Notes: generated by a model not told the origin, from the letters alone. 64,000 bases of DNA from Geomonas azotofigens (GCF_018919395.1 NZ_JAHLME010000001.1:186001-250000), one strand, 5' to 3'. Numbered from the stretch's first letter, positions 33,382 to 42,727 are shown. Made by a program: numbers and translations.

Positions 33382-36351
33382 TTATTGGCTCTTCAACTCC
33401 TCCAGGGAGGCGCGGATCCGGCGCATCACGCCGGGCCAGTCGCCGGGGCGCTCCTGCCGGAAGATGGTCATGGTCGGGTACCAGGGCGAGTCCTGCCGTT
33501 GTGCGAACCAGCGCCAGTCGCAGGAGTAGGGCAAGAGGAGCCACACCGGCACCCCCATGCCCCCCGCCAGGTGGGCCGCCGCCGTGTCCACCGTCACCAG
33601 GAGGTCCAGGCCGGCGAGGATGGCGGACGTATCGCCGAAGTCGTTGATCTGCGCCGCGAGGTCGACGGCGGGGAGGATCCCGGGGTCCGGGGCCTCCCCC
33701 AGCTGCAGGGAGTAAAAGAGCACCCCGGACATATCGGCGAGAGGGGCGAACTCCTTGAACGGGCAGGCGCGGTTCCTGGGGAGCGGCCCGCCGCGCCAGA
33801 CCAGCCCCACCTTGAGCGTGTCCCCCTGCTCCAGCATGAGCCTCCAGAGCGCGGCGCGCCGCTCCTCCGGGAAGAGGTAGGGGCGCCAGGGGGGCATCTG
33901 TTCCAGGGTGGTGCCAAAGAGGTGCGGCAGGGAGAGGAGCTGTACCTGGCAGTCGCACGGCGGCAGTTCATCGCCAGGAGCGCAGACCGCCGCCACGCCG
34001 GGAACGCGCGCCAGCAGGGGCTTAAGCCCGGCAATCTGGCAGCGCACCACCACCGTTCCCCCTCGCCGCGCCACCAGGGGAGCGTAGCGGATGAACTGCA
34101 GCGTGTCGCCCAGCCCCTGCTCGCACTGGAGCAGGATGGTGCGCCCGGCGAGCTCCTCCCCGCGCCAGACCGGGATGGGGAGATCCGGTTCGCAGCCGGC
34201 CAGGCGCCACTGGTATTCGCGCCACCCGCGCTGGAACTCCCCCACGGAGAGGAGGCTCAGGGCCAGGTTCCAGTGCGCCTCGGGGTGCTCCGGCGCCAGG
34301 CGCAGCAGTTCCTCATAGGTCTCTATGGCGCGTTTGGGTTGCATCAGGTCCTGGTAGGCGGTCCCCAGGTTGATGCGCGCCTCGAAGTAGCCCGGGTCGA
34401 GACCGATGGCGCGGCGGTACAGCTCGACGGCCTGCGCCGGCTCTTCCAGCACCTGCAGGCAGGAACCGAGGTTCACGTAGGCGGGAAGGTACTCCGGGTC
34501 GAGCTCGACGGCGCGCCGGAACAGCGGCTCGGCCTCGTCGTGCTCCGCGCGACCGACCAGCAGCGTGCCGAGGTTGTTGTAGGCGTCGGCAAGGTGGGGC
34601 TTCAGCTCCAGGGCGCGCCGGTAGCTCGCCTCGGCCTCCGCCGGCAGCCCCTGGTCCTGCAGGGCGAGCCCCAGGTTGTTGTAGACCTCGGCGCAATCCG
34701 GAAGCCGGGCCAGCAGGGCGCGGTACAGGTTCACGGCGCCGTCCAGGTCACCCACTTCCCGGAGGCGGTTCGCCTCACGGAACAACAGGTTCGGGTCCTG
34801 GCGGGACACCCCGGGGAGCGGGGCGATCCGCCTCGCCACCGCCTCGACCACCGGTTGCCACTGTCCGGGATCCTCCTGGCGGTGGAGGGTGACGCTGGGG
34901 TACCAGGGGGAGTCGGAGCGGCCGTTAAGCCAGCGCCAGTCGCAGGAGAAGGGGAGCATGAGGTGCACCGGCTTCCCCATCGCCGCGGCGAGGTGCGCCA
35001 CGGCCGTGTCCACCGAGACCACCAGGTCGAGGTTGTCGATCAGGGCGGCGGTGTCGGCGAAGTCCGCGATCGCCCCGGTTAGGTCGACGAGCGCCCCCTC
35101 CCCGCGCAGCGCGGCCAGGTCCTCGTCGCTGGCCCCCAGCTGCAGGTTGTACAGGGTTATCCCCGGCAGGGAGGCCAGCGGGGCCAGCACCCCCGCCGGG
35201 AGCGAGCGGTAGCGGTCCCGCTTGTAGCCGGTGCTGCCGGCCCAGACCACCCCGACTTTTACCTCCTCCCCGGCGGAAACCAGGGCGCGCCACCTGGCGC
35301 TGCGGGCCGGGTCGGCCTTGAGCGGGGGACTCTGGGGCGGGATGTTCTCCAGCGTCGTCCCGAGGAGGTGCGGCAGGCTCATCAGGTAGGCGAAGGTATC
35401 AAAGGGGGGAGGCTCGTCCCCCGCGGCGCACAGGGCCAGGTCATCCCCCTGCGCGGCGAAGAGGGGCAGCAGTTCGCGGCGGCACTCGAGCACCACCCGC
35501 TCCCCGCGGCGCGCCAGGAGTCGCGCGTAGCGGAAGAACTGGATGGCGTCGCCGAACCCCTGCTCGGCGCGCACCAGGAGGGTCCGCCCGGCAAGGGGCG
35601 CCCCGTCCCACATGCGCCGCCCGAGGAACTCGGCGGGGAAAGTCCCCGCTGCATCCTTCAGGCGCCACTGGTACTCGCGCCACCCCTCCCGGTAATCCCC
35701 GAGGGCAAGGAGGGTGAGGGCGAGGTTCCAGTGGGCGTCGACGCTCTCCGGCTCGAGGGCGAGGGCCTCGCGCTGGGCGGAGAGCGCCTCGTCGAAACGG
35801 TTGAGAGCGAGCAGCGAGCCCCCAAGGTTCACCCACCCCTTCAGGTGGTCCGGCTGCAGCTCGACCACCTTCTGGTAGCAGCGCGCCGCCCCCTCCCACT
35901 CCCCCTGTGCGCGCAGGGCGTGCCCCAGGTGGTAGTAGGCGCTGGTGTAGCCGGGGTCGAGGGCAATGGCGTCGCAGAAACGGGCCACGGCCTCGTCGTA
36001 GCGCTCCAGCTTGAGGAGCGCGTTCCCCAGGTTGCCCAGGGCCTCCGGGTACGCCGCTTTCAGTTCCAGGGCCCGGCGGTAATGCCCGGCCGCCTCCTGG
36101 TAGCGCCCGAGGTCTTCCAGGACCACCCCGAGGTTGTTGCTCAGCTCCGCCTGCGCGGGGTCGAGGAGGGCCGCCCGGGTGAAGCACTCCAGCGCCTGCG
36201 CGGTATCCCCGCCAAGGCGCGCCAGCGCGCCGGAGAGGGTGAGCAGGTCGACGTTGTCCGGCTCGTCGCGCAACAGCCCCCGGCACAGTTCCCGGGCCCG
36301 GTCCACGCGGTTTTCCGACAGCGCCCGGTTCAGTTCGTCAAAGCGATGCAT
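33382..36351 (-). CDS. Two-module TPR-GT9-type glycosyltransferase
   Basis: 989 aa made of two TPR-plus-glycosyltransferase modules. Module 1: TPRs about 10-230, GT9/heptosyltransferase-like domain about 250-505 (RAEQGFGDAIQFFRYARLL, VSVDTAVAHLAAAMGKPV, DSPWYPS). Module 2: TPRs about 520-720, GT9-like domain about 735-985 (GLGDTLQFIRYAPLV, VDTAAAHLAGGMGVPVW). The DTAxAHLAxxMGxPV motif is the GT9 donor-site signature. AAGGAG lies just inside the end of the preceding gene and the spacing (4 nt) indicates co-translation. It lies directly upstream of fliC, separated by the fliC promoter. Confidence 0.85.
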   Translation of the reverse strand: MHRFDELNRALSENRVDRARELCRGLLRDEPDNVDLLTLSGALARLGGDTAQALECFTRAALLDPAQAELSNNLGVVLEDLGRYQEAAGHYRRALELKAAYPEALGNLGNALLKLERYDEAVARFCDAIALDPGYTSAYYHLGHALRAQGEWEGAARCYQKVVELQPDHLKGWVNLGGSLLALNRFDEALSAQREALALEPESVDAHWNLALTLLALGDYREGWREYQWRLKDAAGTFPAEFLGRRMWDGAPLAGRTLLVRAEQGFGDAIQFFRYARLLARRGERVVLECRRELLPLFAAQGDDLALCAAGDEPPPFDTFAYLMSLPHLLGTTLENIPPQSPPLKADPARSARWRALVSAGEEVKVGVVWAGSTGYKRDRYRSLPAGVLAPLASLPGITLYNLQLGASDEDLAALRGEGALVDLTGAIADFADTAALIDNLDLVVSVDTAVAHLAAAMGKPVHLMLPFSCDWRWLNGRSDSPWYPSVTLHRQEDPGQWQPVVEAVARRIAPLPGVSRQDPNLLFREANRLREVGDLDGAVNLYRALLARLPDCAEVYNNLGLALQDQGLPAEAEASYRRALELKPHLADAYNNLGTLLVGRAEHDEAEPLFRRAVELDPEYLPAYVNLGSCLQVLEEPAQAVELYRRAIGLDPGYFEARINLGTAYQDLMQPKRAIETYEELLRLAPEHPEAHWNLALSLLSVGEFQRGWREYQWRLAGCEPDLPIPVWRGEELAGRTILLQCEQGLGDTLQFIRYAPLVARRGGTVVVRCQIAGLKPLLARVPGVAAVCAPGDELPPCDCQVQLLSLPHLFGTTLEQMPPWRPYLFPEERRAALWRLMLEQGDTLKVGLVWRGGPLPRNRACPFKEFAPLADMSGVLFYSLQLGEAPDPGILPAVDLAAQINDFGDTSAILAGLDLLVTVDTAAAHLAGGMGVPVWLLLPYSCDWRWFAQRQDSPWYPTMTIFRQERPGDWPGVMRRIRASLEELKSQ

Positions 36352-36354
36352 CGG

Positions 36355-39300
36355 CTAACGTTCTCCTTTTTGGTGCACGAGCAGCTCCAGTTGCCGCGCC
36401 GCCCGCTCCAGCACCTCGCCCCAGTCGCCGCGGCGCCGCTGGCGGAAGAGCCGTGCGCTCGGGTACCAGGGGGAATCCTCGCGCTCCATGAGCCAGCGCC
36501 AGTCGCACGCCATGGGAAGGAGCACCCAGACCGGCACGCCCAGCCCCCCGGCCAGGTGCGCGACGGCGGTGTCGGCCGAGATGACCAGGTCGAGCTGGGT
36601 GAGGATGGCGGCGCTGTCGGCGAAGCTCTTGATCCCGGCGCCCAGGTCGGTGAGCTCCATTCCCGGCGGCGGGGTGGCGGCCTGCTCCGCCCCGTCCCCC
36701 ACCTGCAGCGCGCAGAAACGGACACCGCGGACCCGCGCCAGCGGCGCGAAGAGCGAGAGGGTAAGCGAGCGCTTCAGGTCGTCCTTGTAGCTCTTCCTCC
36801 CGGCCCACACCAGCCCGACCCGGAAGCCGTCCGGCGGGAGCGCGGGGCGCCAGCGCTCCACGAGGGCCGGGTCAGCGGCGAGGTAGGGGATCTGCGCCGG
36901 GATCGTTTCCAGGAGGGTGCCGCACAGGTGCGGCAGGCTCATCAGTGGCGCGTGGCAGTCGAACTCCGGGAGCGCCTCGCCGCGCACCACGACCCAGGAG
37001 ACCCCGGGCACCGTGGCGAGCACGGGCGCGATCGGCCTGGCCTGGCACTGCACCAGGACGGTCGCCCCCTGCGCCGCCAGAAGCGGCGCGTAGCGCACGA
37101 ACTGGAAGGTGTCGCCGAAACCCTGCTCGGCGTGGAGCAGGATGGTCCTGCCATTTAAGGGGGAGCCGTCCCAGAGCGGGCGCGGCAGCTCCAGGCGCGG
37201 GATGGGGTCGACCTTGGCGAAGCGCCACTCGTACCCCTGCCACCCCTCGCGATAGTGTCCCAGCTGCAGCTGCACGAGCGCCAGATTCCAGTGTGCATCC
37301 GCGTAATCGGGATCAAGCGCCAGGACCTTCCGGTAGCAGCGCATTGCCTCATCCACCTCGCCCAGGGCGCGGCTCGCGGAGCCCAGGTTGTTGAGCGCGT
37401 GCAGGTAGTCCGGGTTCAACGCCAGCGCCCTGCGGTAGCACTCTGCCGCCTCCTCCAGTCGCTCCTGCGCCTGCAGGGCGATCCCGAGCGCGTTCCAGGA
37501 GGGAAGGTAGCCGGGGTCGGCGGCCAGGATGTCCCGGAAGGTCGACTGGGCCAGGTCGAGATCCCCCAGGGCGTGGTACAGCTCCCCCAGGTTGTGCCGG
37601 GCCTCCAGGTAGTCCGGAGCGACCGAGACCGCGCGCTTCAGGGCGTGCAGCGCCGCCTCGAGGTCACCCTGCTCCTTGAGCGCCAGCGCCAGGTTGTGCC
37701 ACCCCTGCGCCAGGGTCGGATCGACGGCCAGGGCGCGCCGGTAGCAGTCGACCGCCTCCGCAAACCGCCCGAGGGTGTAGAGGCTGTTCCCCATGTTGTA
37801 GTGCGGCGCCGCGTAGTCGGGATGCAGCGCGATCGCCAGGCGGTAGCGCTCGATGGCCTCGGCCTGCCTGCCGCTGCCGTCCAGGGTGCACCCCTCGTCG
37901 TTGTAGCGCTCGGCCTGCCGCACCGGGTCGCCGGCCGCCGGCCGCGTGTCGCCGCCCCGGGATGCAACCAGCTCGACCAGCGCCTGGACCACCCGCTCCA
38001 GCACGGCGTCCCACCCGCCGGGAGCGCTCTGCCTAAACAGGCGCATGGTGGGGTACCAGGGGGAGTCGTCGCGGTCCAGGAGCCAGCGCCAGTCGGGGAC
38101 GAAGGGAACCAGGAGCCAGACCGGGAGCCCCAGCGCGCCGGCCAGGTGCGCCACCGAGGTGTCCACCGAGAGCACCAGGTCGAGGTGGCTGACCAGGGCC
38201 GCGGTATCCGCGTAGTCGCCGATGGCGGGGGCGAGGTCGGTCATGGCAAGGGGCACGTCGAGGTCGCCCCGGGCGCCCAGCTGCAGCGAGTAGAAGCGGA
38301 CCCCGGCGATCCCGGCCAGCCGCGCCAGTTGCTCCGGGGGGAGGGAGCGGTTCAGGTCGTTGGGGTGCGCCGGGTTCCCCTGCCAGGCGAGGCCGACCCT
38401 GAGGGTCCCATCGGCGGGGAAGAGCGTGGCACAGGCTTCCCGGCGTCCAGGCTCCGGCTCCAGGTACGGCACCCGCGCCGGGATGCCCGCCAGGTCGGTG
38501 CCGAAGATGCCGGGGAGGTCCATGAGCGAGGCCTGCAGTTCGAAGGGGGGGATGCTGTCGCCGAAGGCGAAGACGGCGTCGATCCCTGCCACGCTGCGCA
38601 CCAGCGCCACGAGCCCCGCGGACTGCACCTCGACCAGCACGCGCCCCCCGCGCTCGGCCACGAGCGGCGCGTAACGCACGAACTGCAGCGTATCCCCCGC
38701 TCCCTGCTCCGCGTAGAGCAGGATGGTCCGGCCGCACAGCGGCGCCCCGTCCCAGGCGGGGTGCTCCTGCCACCGGCGCAGCGGCGCCTGGCTGCTCTTT
38801 TTGAAACGCCAGGAAAATTCGCGCCACCCCTCCGGAAGCTCTCCGGTCATGAGCAGGAGCACCGCCAGGTTCCAGTGGGCGTCGCCATACGTCGGGAAGC
38901 GGCGCGCCACCTCCCGGAACTCGGCGAGCGCCTCGTGGAAGCGCCCCAGGTCCTTGCAGGCGGTGGCGAGGTTGTAGCGCGCCTTCCGCAGGGCGGGGTC
39001 GAGCTCCAGGGCCCTGCGGTAGGGAGGCAGCACCCCTGCCAGGTTGCCGCGTACCTGTTTCACGATCCCCAGCGCCTCGTGCAGGTGGGGAAGGCCGTCC
39101 GCCAGGGCGAGGGCCGCCTCGATGCTCGCCTCCGCCTCGGGGAAGCGCCCCATCTGCTGCAGCGCCTGGGCCAGGGCGTAGTGGGGCTCCCAACACCCGG
39201 GGAGGAGCTGCACCGCCTTGGTGAAGCGGACCGTCGCCTCGCCCGGCTTCCCCGCGGCGGCGAGGAAGGCGCCCATGAGATAGTGATTGCCGCCGTCGAA

Positions 39301-40695
39301 GGGATTCACGGCCAGCCGCCGCTCCAGGAAGTCCGCCACGGCATCGGTGAGGGATCGCCGCAGACGCTCGACCACCTCGCCCCACTCCCCCTGGCGCTCT
39401 TGCCGGAACAGGCGCATGGTCGGGTACCAGGGCGAATCGTCGCGCCCGCACAGCCAGCGGTAGTCGCCCGCCATGGGGAGCATGAGCCAGACCGGCTTGC
39501 CCAGCGCCCCGGCCAGGTGCGCCACCGAGGTGTCGATGGAGATGACCAGGTCGAGCTGGGCGATGAGGGCGGCGGTGTCGCCGAAATCGCGGATGGCAGA
39601 GGTGAAGTCGATGAGGCCGGGGCACTCCCCCGGGCCGGCGCCCGCCTCGCCGACCTGCAGCGAATAGAGGGTCGCCCCGGGGATGCCGCTCAAAGGCGCC
39701 AGCGCCGCCAGCGAGCAGGAGCGGAAGGGATCGGGGACCGGCTTGCCCGCCCACACGAGGCCAACCCTGAAGCCGGGGTCGGCGGAGAGCTTGGCCTGCC
39801 AGAGCCCGAGCCGCTGCGGCGGGGGTGAGAGGTAGGGGACCCGGTTGGGAACGGTCTCCAGGGTGGTATGGAAGAGGTGCGGCAGGGACAGCAGGGGGAC
39901 CTCGACGTCGAAGGAGGGGAGCGGATCGCCCATGACGTAGACCTCCGCGACGCCGGGCATGCCGCGCAGCAGCGGCGCCAGCGCGGCCGACTGGCACTCA
40001 GCGATGACGGTGCCGCCGGCTTGCGCCACCATGGGGAGGTAGCGGGCGAACTGGATGGTATCCCCAAACCCCTGCTCGCCGTGCACCAGGATGCGCCTGC
40101 CCTGGAGCGGGGCGCCGTCCCAGGCGGGTGCGTGGAAGCTGCGCCTGGGGGAGGTGAATTCGTCCCTTTTCCAACGCCACTGGTACTCGGCCCACCCCTC
40201 GCGGAACTCGCCCGACATGAGCAGGGCAAGGGAGAGATTCCAATGCGCGTCGGCGCAGTCGGGGCGGCGCCGCACCAGGTCGCGGAAAACGGCGATGGCG
40301 CCGTCGACGTCGCCCGCACGCTGCAGTGCACCGCCGAGGGCGATGGCCGGTTCCGGGGCTTCGGGCACCTGGGCCAGCGCCAGGCGGAACAGCTGCGCGG
40401 CCTCGGCGAAGCGACCGAGCTTGAAGAGCGAGGAGCCCATGTTATTCAGGGCCAGCGGATCCCCCTCCCTCAAGGCGAGCGCCGCGCGGTACTCCTCGAG
40501 CGCCTCCTCGTGGCGTCCCGTGTCATCCAGGAGCGCACCGAGGTTGATACGAACGTCCGGCAGGAGCGCCCCTCCCGCCGCGACCAGGCTGCGGTAGATC
40601 GGCTCCGCCTCGGCCAGACGGCCGGCGCGCTGCAGTTCCAGGGCGCGGGCGAATTCCTGTGCCTGGTCGGACTGTCGCATGATGGGGCTAGCCAT
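36355..40695 (-). CDS. Three-module TPR-GT9-type glycosyltransferase
   Basis: 1446 aa with the same module repeated three times. GT9 signatures appear near 210 (EQGFGDTIQFARYLPMV) and 393 (DTSVAHLAGALGKPVW); near 668 (EQGAGDTLQFVRYAPLV) and 848 (DTSVAHLAGALGLPVW); and near 1198 (EQGFGDTFQFVRYAPLL) and 1375 (DTAVAHLAGGLGVPVW). Each is preceded by TPRs ending in a W-x-EYQWR-like segment. The ATG at 40695 overlaps the preceding gene by 8 nt; a second ATG at 40680 is an alternative start. The paralogy with the following gene suggests internal duplication followed by a split or fusion. Confidence 0.85.
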   Translation of the reverse strand: MASPIMRQSDQAQEFARALELQRAGRLAEAEPIYRSLVAAGGALLPDVRINLGALLDDTGRHEEALEEYRAALALREGDPLALNNMGSSLFKLGRFAEAAQLFRLALAQVPEAPEPAIALGGALQRAGDVDGAIAVFRDLVRRRPDCADAHWNLSLALLMSGEFREGWAEYQWRWKRDEFTSPRRSFHAPAWDGAPLQGRRILVHGEQGFGDTIQFARYLPMVAQAGGTVIAECQSAALAPLLRGMPGVAEVYVMGDPLPSFDVEVPLLSLPHLFHTTLETVPNRVPYLSPPPQRLGLWQAKLSADPGFRVGLVWAGKPVPDPFRSCSLAALAPLSGIPGATLYSLQVGEAGAGPGECPGLIDFTSAIRDFGDTAALIAQLDLVISIDTSVAHLAGALGKPVWLMLPMAGDYRWLCGRDDSPWYPTMRLFRQERQGEWGEVVERLRRSLTDAVADFLERRLAVNPFDGGNHYLMGAFLAAAGKPGEATVRFTKAVQLLPGCWEPHYALAQALQQMGRFPEAEASIEAALALADGLPHLHEALGIVKQVRGNLAGVLPPYRRALELDPALRKARYNLATACKDLGRFHEALAEFREVARRFPTYGDAHWNLAVLLLMTGELPEGWREFSWRFKKSSQAPLRRWQEHPAWDGAPLCGRTILLYAEQGAGDTLQFVRYAPLVAERGGRVLVEVQSAGLVALVRSVAGIDAVFAFGDSIPPFELQASLMDLPGIFGTDLAGIPARVPYLEPEPGRREACATLFPADGTLRVGLAWQGNPAHPNDLNRSLPPEQLARLAGIAGVRFYSLQLGARGDLDVPLAMTDLAPAIGDYADTAALVSHLDLVLSVDTSVAHLAGALGLPVWLLVPFVPDWRWLLDRDDSPWYPTMRLFRQSAPGGWDAVLERVVQALVELVASRGGDTRPAAGDPVRQAERYNDEGCTLDGSGRQAEAIERYRLAIALHPDYAAPHYNMGNSLYTLGRFAEAVDCYRRALAVDPTLAQGWHNLALALKEQGDLEAALHALKRAVSVAPDYLEARHNLGELYHALGDLDLAQSTFRDILAADPGYLPSWNALGIALQAQERLEEAAECYRRALALNPDYLHALNNLGSASRALGEVDEAMRCYRKVLALDPDYADAHWNLALVQLQLGHYREGWQGYEWRFAKVDPIPRLELPRPLWDGSPLNGRTILLHAEQGFGDTFQFVRYAPLLAAQGATVLVQCQARPIAPVLATVPGVSWVVVRGEALPEFDCHAPLMSLPHLCGTLLETIPAQIPYLAADPALVERWRPALPPDGFRVGLVWAGRKSYKDDLKRSLTLSLFAPLARVRGVRFCALQVGDGAEQAATPPPGMELTDLGAGIKSFADSAAILTQLDLVISADTAVAHLAGGLGVPVWVLLPMACDWRWLMEREDSPWYPSARLFRQRRRGDWGEVLERAARQLELLVHQKGER

Positions 40696-41740
40696 TGCGC
40701 ATGCGGGCGAGCTCCGCCTGGTTGGCGAGCTTGGTTGCGAGGTAGTGGAACTGGCGTGCGGCGCCGCCCCAGCTGAGGCTCTTCATCTCCTCCGCGGCCA
40801 GCGCCCCCTTCCCCGGGAGCTCGTGCCGGTTGCGGTAGACGTGTTCCAGCATCTCGATGATCTCTTCCAGGGCCGGCTCTTCCCAGACCCCGGTCTGCAC
40901 GCCGCCGCTGGTGACCACCATGGGACGGTAGCGGGTGAGCGGGTAGGCGATGGCGGGGTTGATCACGTCGGCGTGGCCGCTGGTGTCCGAGGCGATCACC
41001 GACCTGCCGCAGGCCATGTACTCGCACATCACCATGTTGTTCCCCCCCTCGCAGCGGTTCGGGAACAACCCGACGTGCGTGCCGGCGAAGACGTCCCTGA
41101 TGGCGTTGTTGTGCACCAGCGGGTGCACCACGGTGCGCGCCGGGTCGAGCCCGTTGTCCAGGGCGCAGCGCCCCGGGACGCCCAGGAAGTCGACCTCGTC
41201 GTGGCGGTAGGTGATGAAGGGGGAGCTTTCCATGGTGAGGAGCGAGAAGGGCCACTGGTTGGCCCAGCTGCAGGAGAGGTAGACGTCGTTGTGGCGCTCC
41301 ATCAGCACCTTCATCGCGGCGATGACCAGGTCCTGGCCTTTCCTCAGTTCGAATTTCCCGCCCGAGAAGACCACGAAGCGGTCGTCCGGGGGAAGCGGAA
41401 CCGGGTAGAAGCGTTCCGGGTCGACACCCTGGAGGATGGTGCCGCAGTTTTTCACCCCGCCGATGCGCAGCAGGTACTCGCACCACTTGGAGCCGGCGAC
41501 GATGAAGTCCCACTTGCGCGCGGCGGCGCGGGTGAAGTTGAGGATCTCGATGCTGTTTTCGAAGAAGCAGTAGCCGATGTTGATGGCGTCCCAGGCCTCG
41601 GGGTTCAGCGGCGCGAGGTTCTGCGACATGCAGTGCAGGGTCACCCCGGGCACCGGGGGGAGTTGGGCAATCTCGCGCTCAAGGTAGGTCCCGGCGATGC
41701 CCCAGCCGTGCATGGAGCCGCTGGGCATGGAAACTTTCAT
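40688..41740 (-). CDS. Glycosyltransferase family 4-like protein
   Basis: 350 aa from the ATG at 41740 (MKVSMPSGSMHGWGIAGTYL), which follows GAGAGG; the frame is open to 41788 but that start would lie upstream of the predicted transcription start. The C-terminal GT-B half contains FVVFSGGKFELRKGQDLVIA (about 135-155) and GLFPNRCEGGNNMVMCEYMA (about 232-251), the latter with the E-x7-E donor motif. First gene of the GT4 / TPR-GT9 / TPR-GT9 operon. It has a sigma-54 type promoter and is located between motB and fliC. Confidence 0.87.
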   Translation of the reverse strand: MKVSMPSGSMHGWGIAGTYLEREIAQLPPVPGVTLHCMSQNLAPLNPEAWDAINIGYCFFENSIEILNFTRAAARKWDFIVAGSKWCEYLLRIGGVKNCGTILQGVDPERFYPVPLPPDDRFVVFSGGKFELRKGQDLVIAAMKVLMERHNDVYLSCSWANQWPFSLLTMESSPFITYRHDEVDFLGVPGRCALDNGLDPARTVVHPLVHNNAIRDVFAGTHVGLFPNRCEGGNNMVMCEYMACGRSVIASDTSGHADVINPAIAYPLTRYRPMVVTSGGVQTGVWEEPALEEIIEMLEHVYRNRHELPGKGALAAEEMKSLSWGGAARQFHYLATKLANQAELARMRNG

Positions 41741-41783
41741 GGATGAAAACCTCTCTGTGGTGATGGGTCGACCACTACATGTC

Positions 41784-41799
41784 AGCAACTACCGTACCA
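41784..41799 (-). promoter_or_regulatory. Candidate sigma-54 promoter of the GT4/TPR-GT9 operon
   Basis: On the minus strand TGGTAC-GGTAG-TTGCT, preceded by C, matches 10 of 11 consensus bases with exact GG/GC spacing. Initiation near 41772 is 32 nt before the ATG at 41740. Confidence 0.68.
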
Positions 41800-41881
41800 G
41801 CGCGGCAAGGCGGGGGCTAAGCTGTTGGAAAAGCGGGGCTTGTGTCGGCGAGGCGGTGGCGGGTCATTTCTTTGACAGCCC

Positions 41882-41935
41882 CAGTCGGACCAGTCGGACC
41901 AGTCGGACCAGTCGGACCAGTCGGACCAGTCGGAC
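41882..41935. repeat. 9-bp tandem repeat (six copies) upstream of a sigma-54 type promoter
   Basis: CAGTCGGAC is repeated six times without change, between the motB stop and the predicted promoter at 41784-41799, roughly 85-140 bp upstream of its -24 element. That is the distance range of enhancer-binding-protein sites. It may also be a simple minisatellite. Confidence 0.85.
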
Positions 41936-41953
41936 GCTGGTCGGCGCTGGTCG

Positions 41954-42727
41954 CTACGGCTCGTTGCGCTCGCTCTGTTCGGAGAGGAGGACGATGTCGA
42001 CGCGGCGGTTCTTGCTGCGCCCTTCTTCGTCGCTGTTGTCGGCTACCGGGCGGTACTCGCCGTAGCCGGCTGCGGAGATCCGGGCGGGGTCGAAATCTTC
42101 CTGCTTGGTGAGGTACTGCAGCACGTTGGTGGCACGCGCGGTGGAGAGCTCCCAGTTGGACGGGAAGGCGGCGGTGCTGATGGGGTTGTTGTCGGTGTGC
42201 CCCTCGACCCGCACCGAGTTGGAATAGCTCGCCAGGGAGGCGACCACGTCCTTCAAGAGGGTCAGGGAACTCTGCTTCAAGGTGGCGCTGCCGCTGTCGA
42301 AGAAACCGGCTTCCTTCAGACTCACCACCAGGCCGCGCTGGGTCACCGACACGGAGACCTTGTTCTGCGCCCCCGCCTTCATCAGGTAGGCCTCGATGGA
42401 GGCCTTGGTGGCCCGGAAATCCTGCTCGCTGCCGCGGGTCCTGGTGCTGCTCATCCGCTTGGGGGCCTGGGTGATCTTGTGGATGGAGGGGATGACGCTC
42501 ATGGAACCGGCGTCGATGACGGTCGGCTTCTGCCCGGCCGAGGTGGTGCTGTAGCCGAAGGACTCGCGCATGGAGGCAAGCACCTCCTCGGCCTTCTTCT
42601 TGTCGGTCTGGCTCATGGCGTAGAGCGTCACGAACACGGCGAACAACAGCGTGATGAAGTCGGCGTAGGATACCAGCCAGCGCTCGTGGTTTGGCTCTTT
42701 CTCGTGCTGGGCCTTTTTCTTAGCCAT
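41954..42727 (-). CDS. motB: Flagellar motor stator protein MotB
   Basis: 257 aa. One N-terminal membrane helix with the proton-binding aspartate D23 in SYADFITLLFAVFVTLYAMS, a plug/linker region, and an OmpA-like peptidoglycan-binding domain (about 125-250; VRVEGHTDNNPIS and ISAAGYGEYRPVADN). It forms the ion-conducting stator with MotA and anchors it to the cell wall. It begins directly after the motA stop. Confidence 0.95.
   Translation of the reverse strand: MAKKKAQHEKEPNHERWLVSYADFITLLFAVFVTLYAMSQTDKKKAEEVLASMRESFGYSTTSAGQKPTVIDAGSMSVIPSIHKITQAPKRMSSTRTRGSEQDFRATKASIEAYLMKAGAQNKVSVSVTQRGLVVSLKEAGFFDSGSATLKQSSLTLLKDVVASLASYSNSVRVEGHTDNNPISTAAFPSNWELSTARATNVLQYLTKQEDFDPARISAAGYGEYRPVADNSDEEGRSKNRRVDIVLLSEQSERNEP

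Noticed and set aside
41882-41935. CRISPR-like array
   Set aside because: The units are only 9 bp and have no spacers, so this is a tandem repeat, not CRISPR. No cas genes are present.
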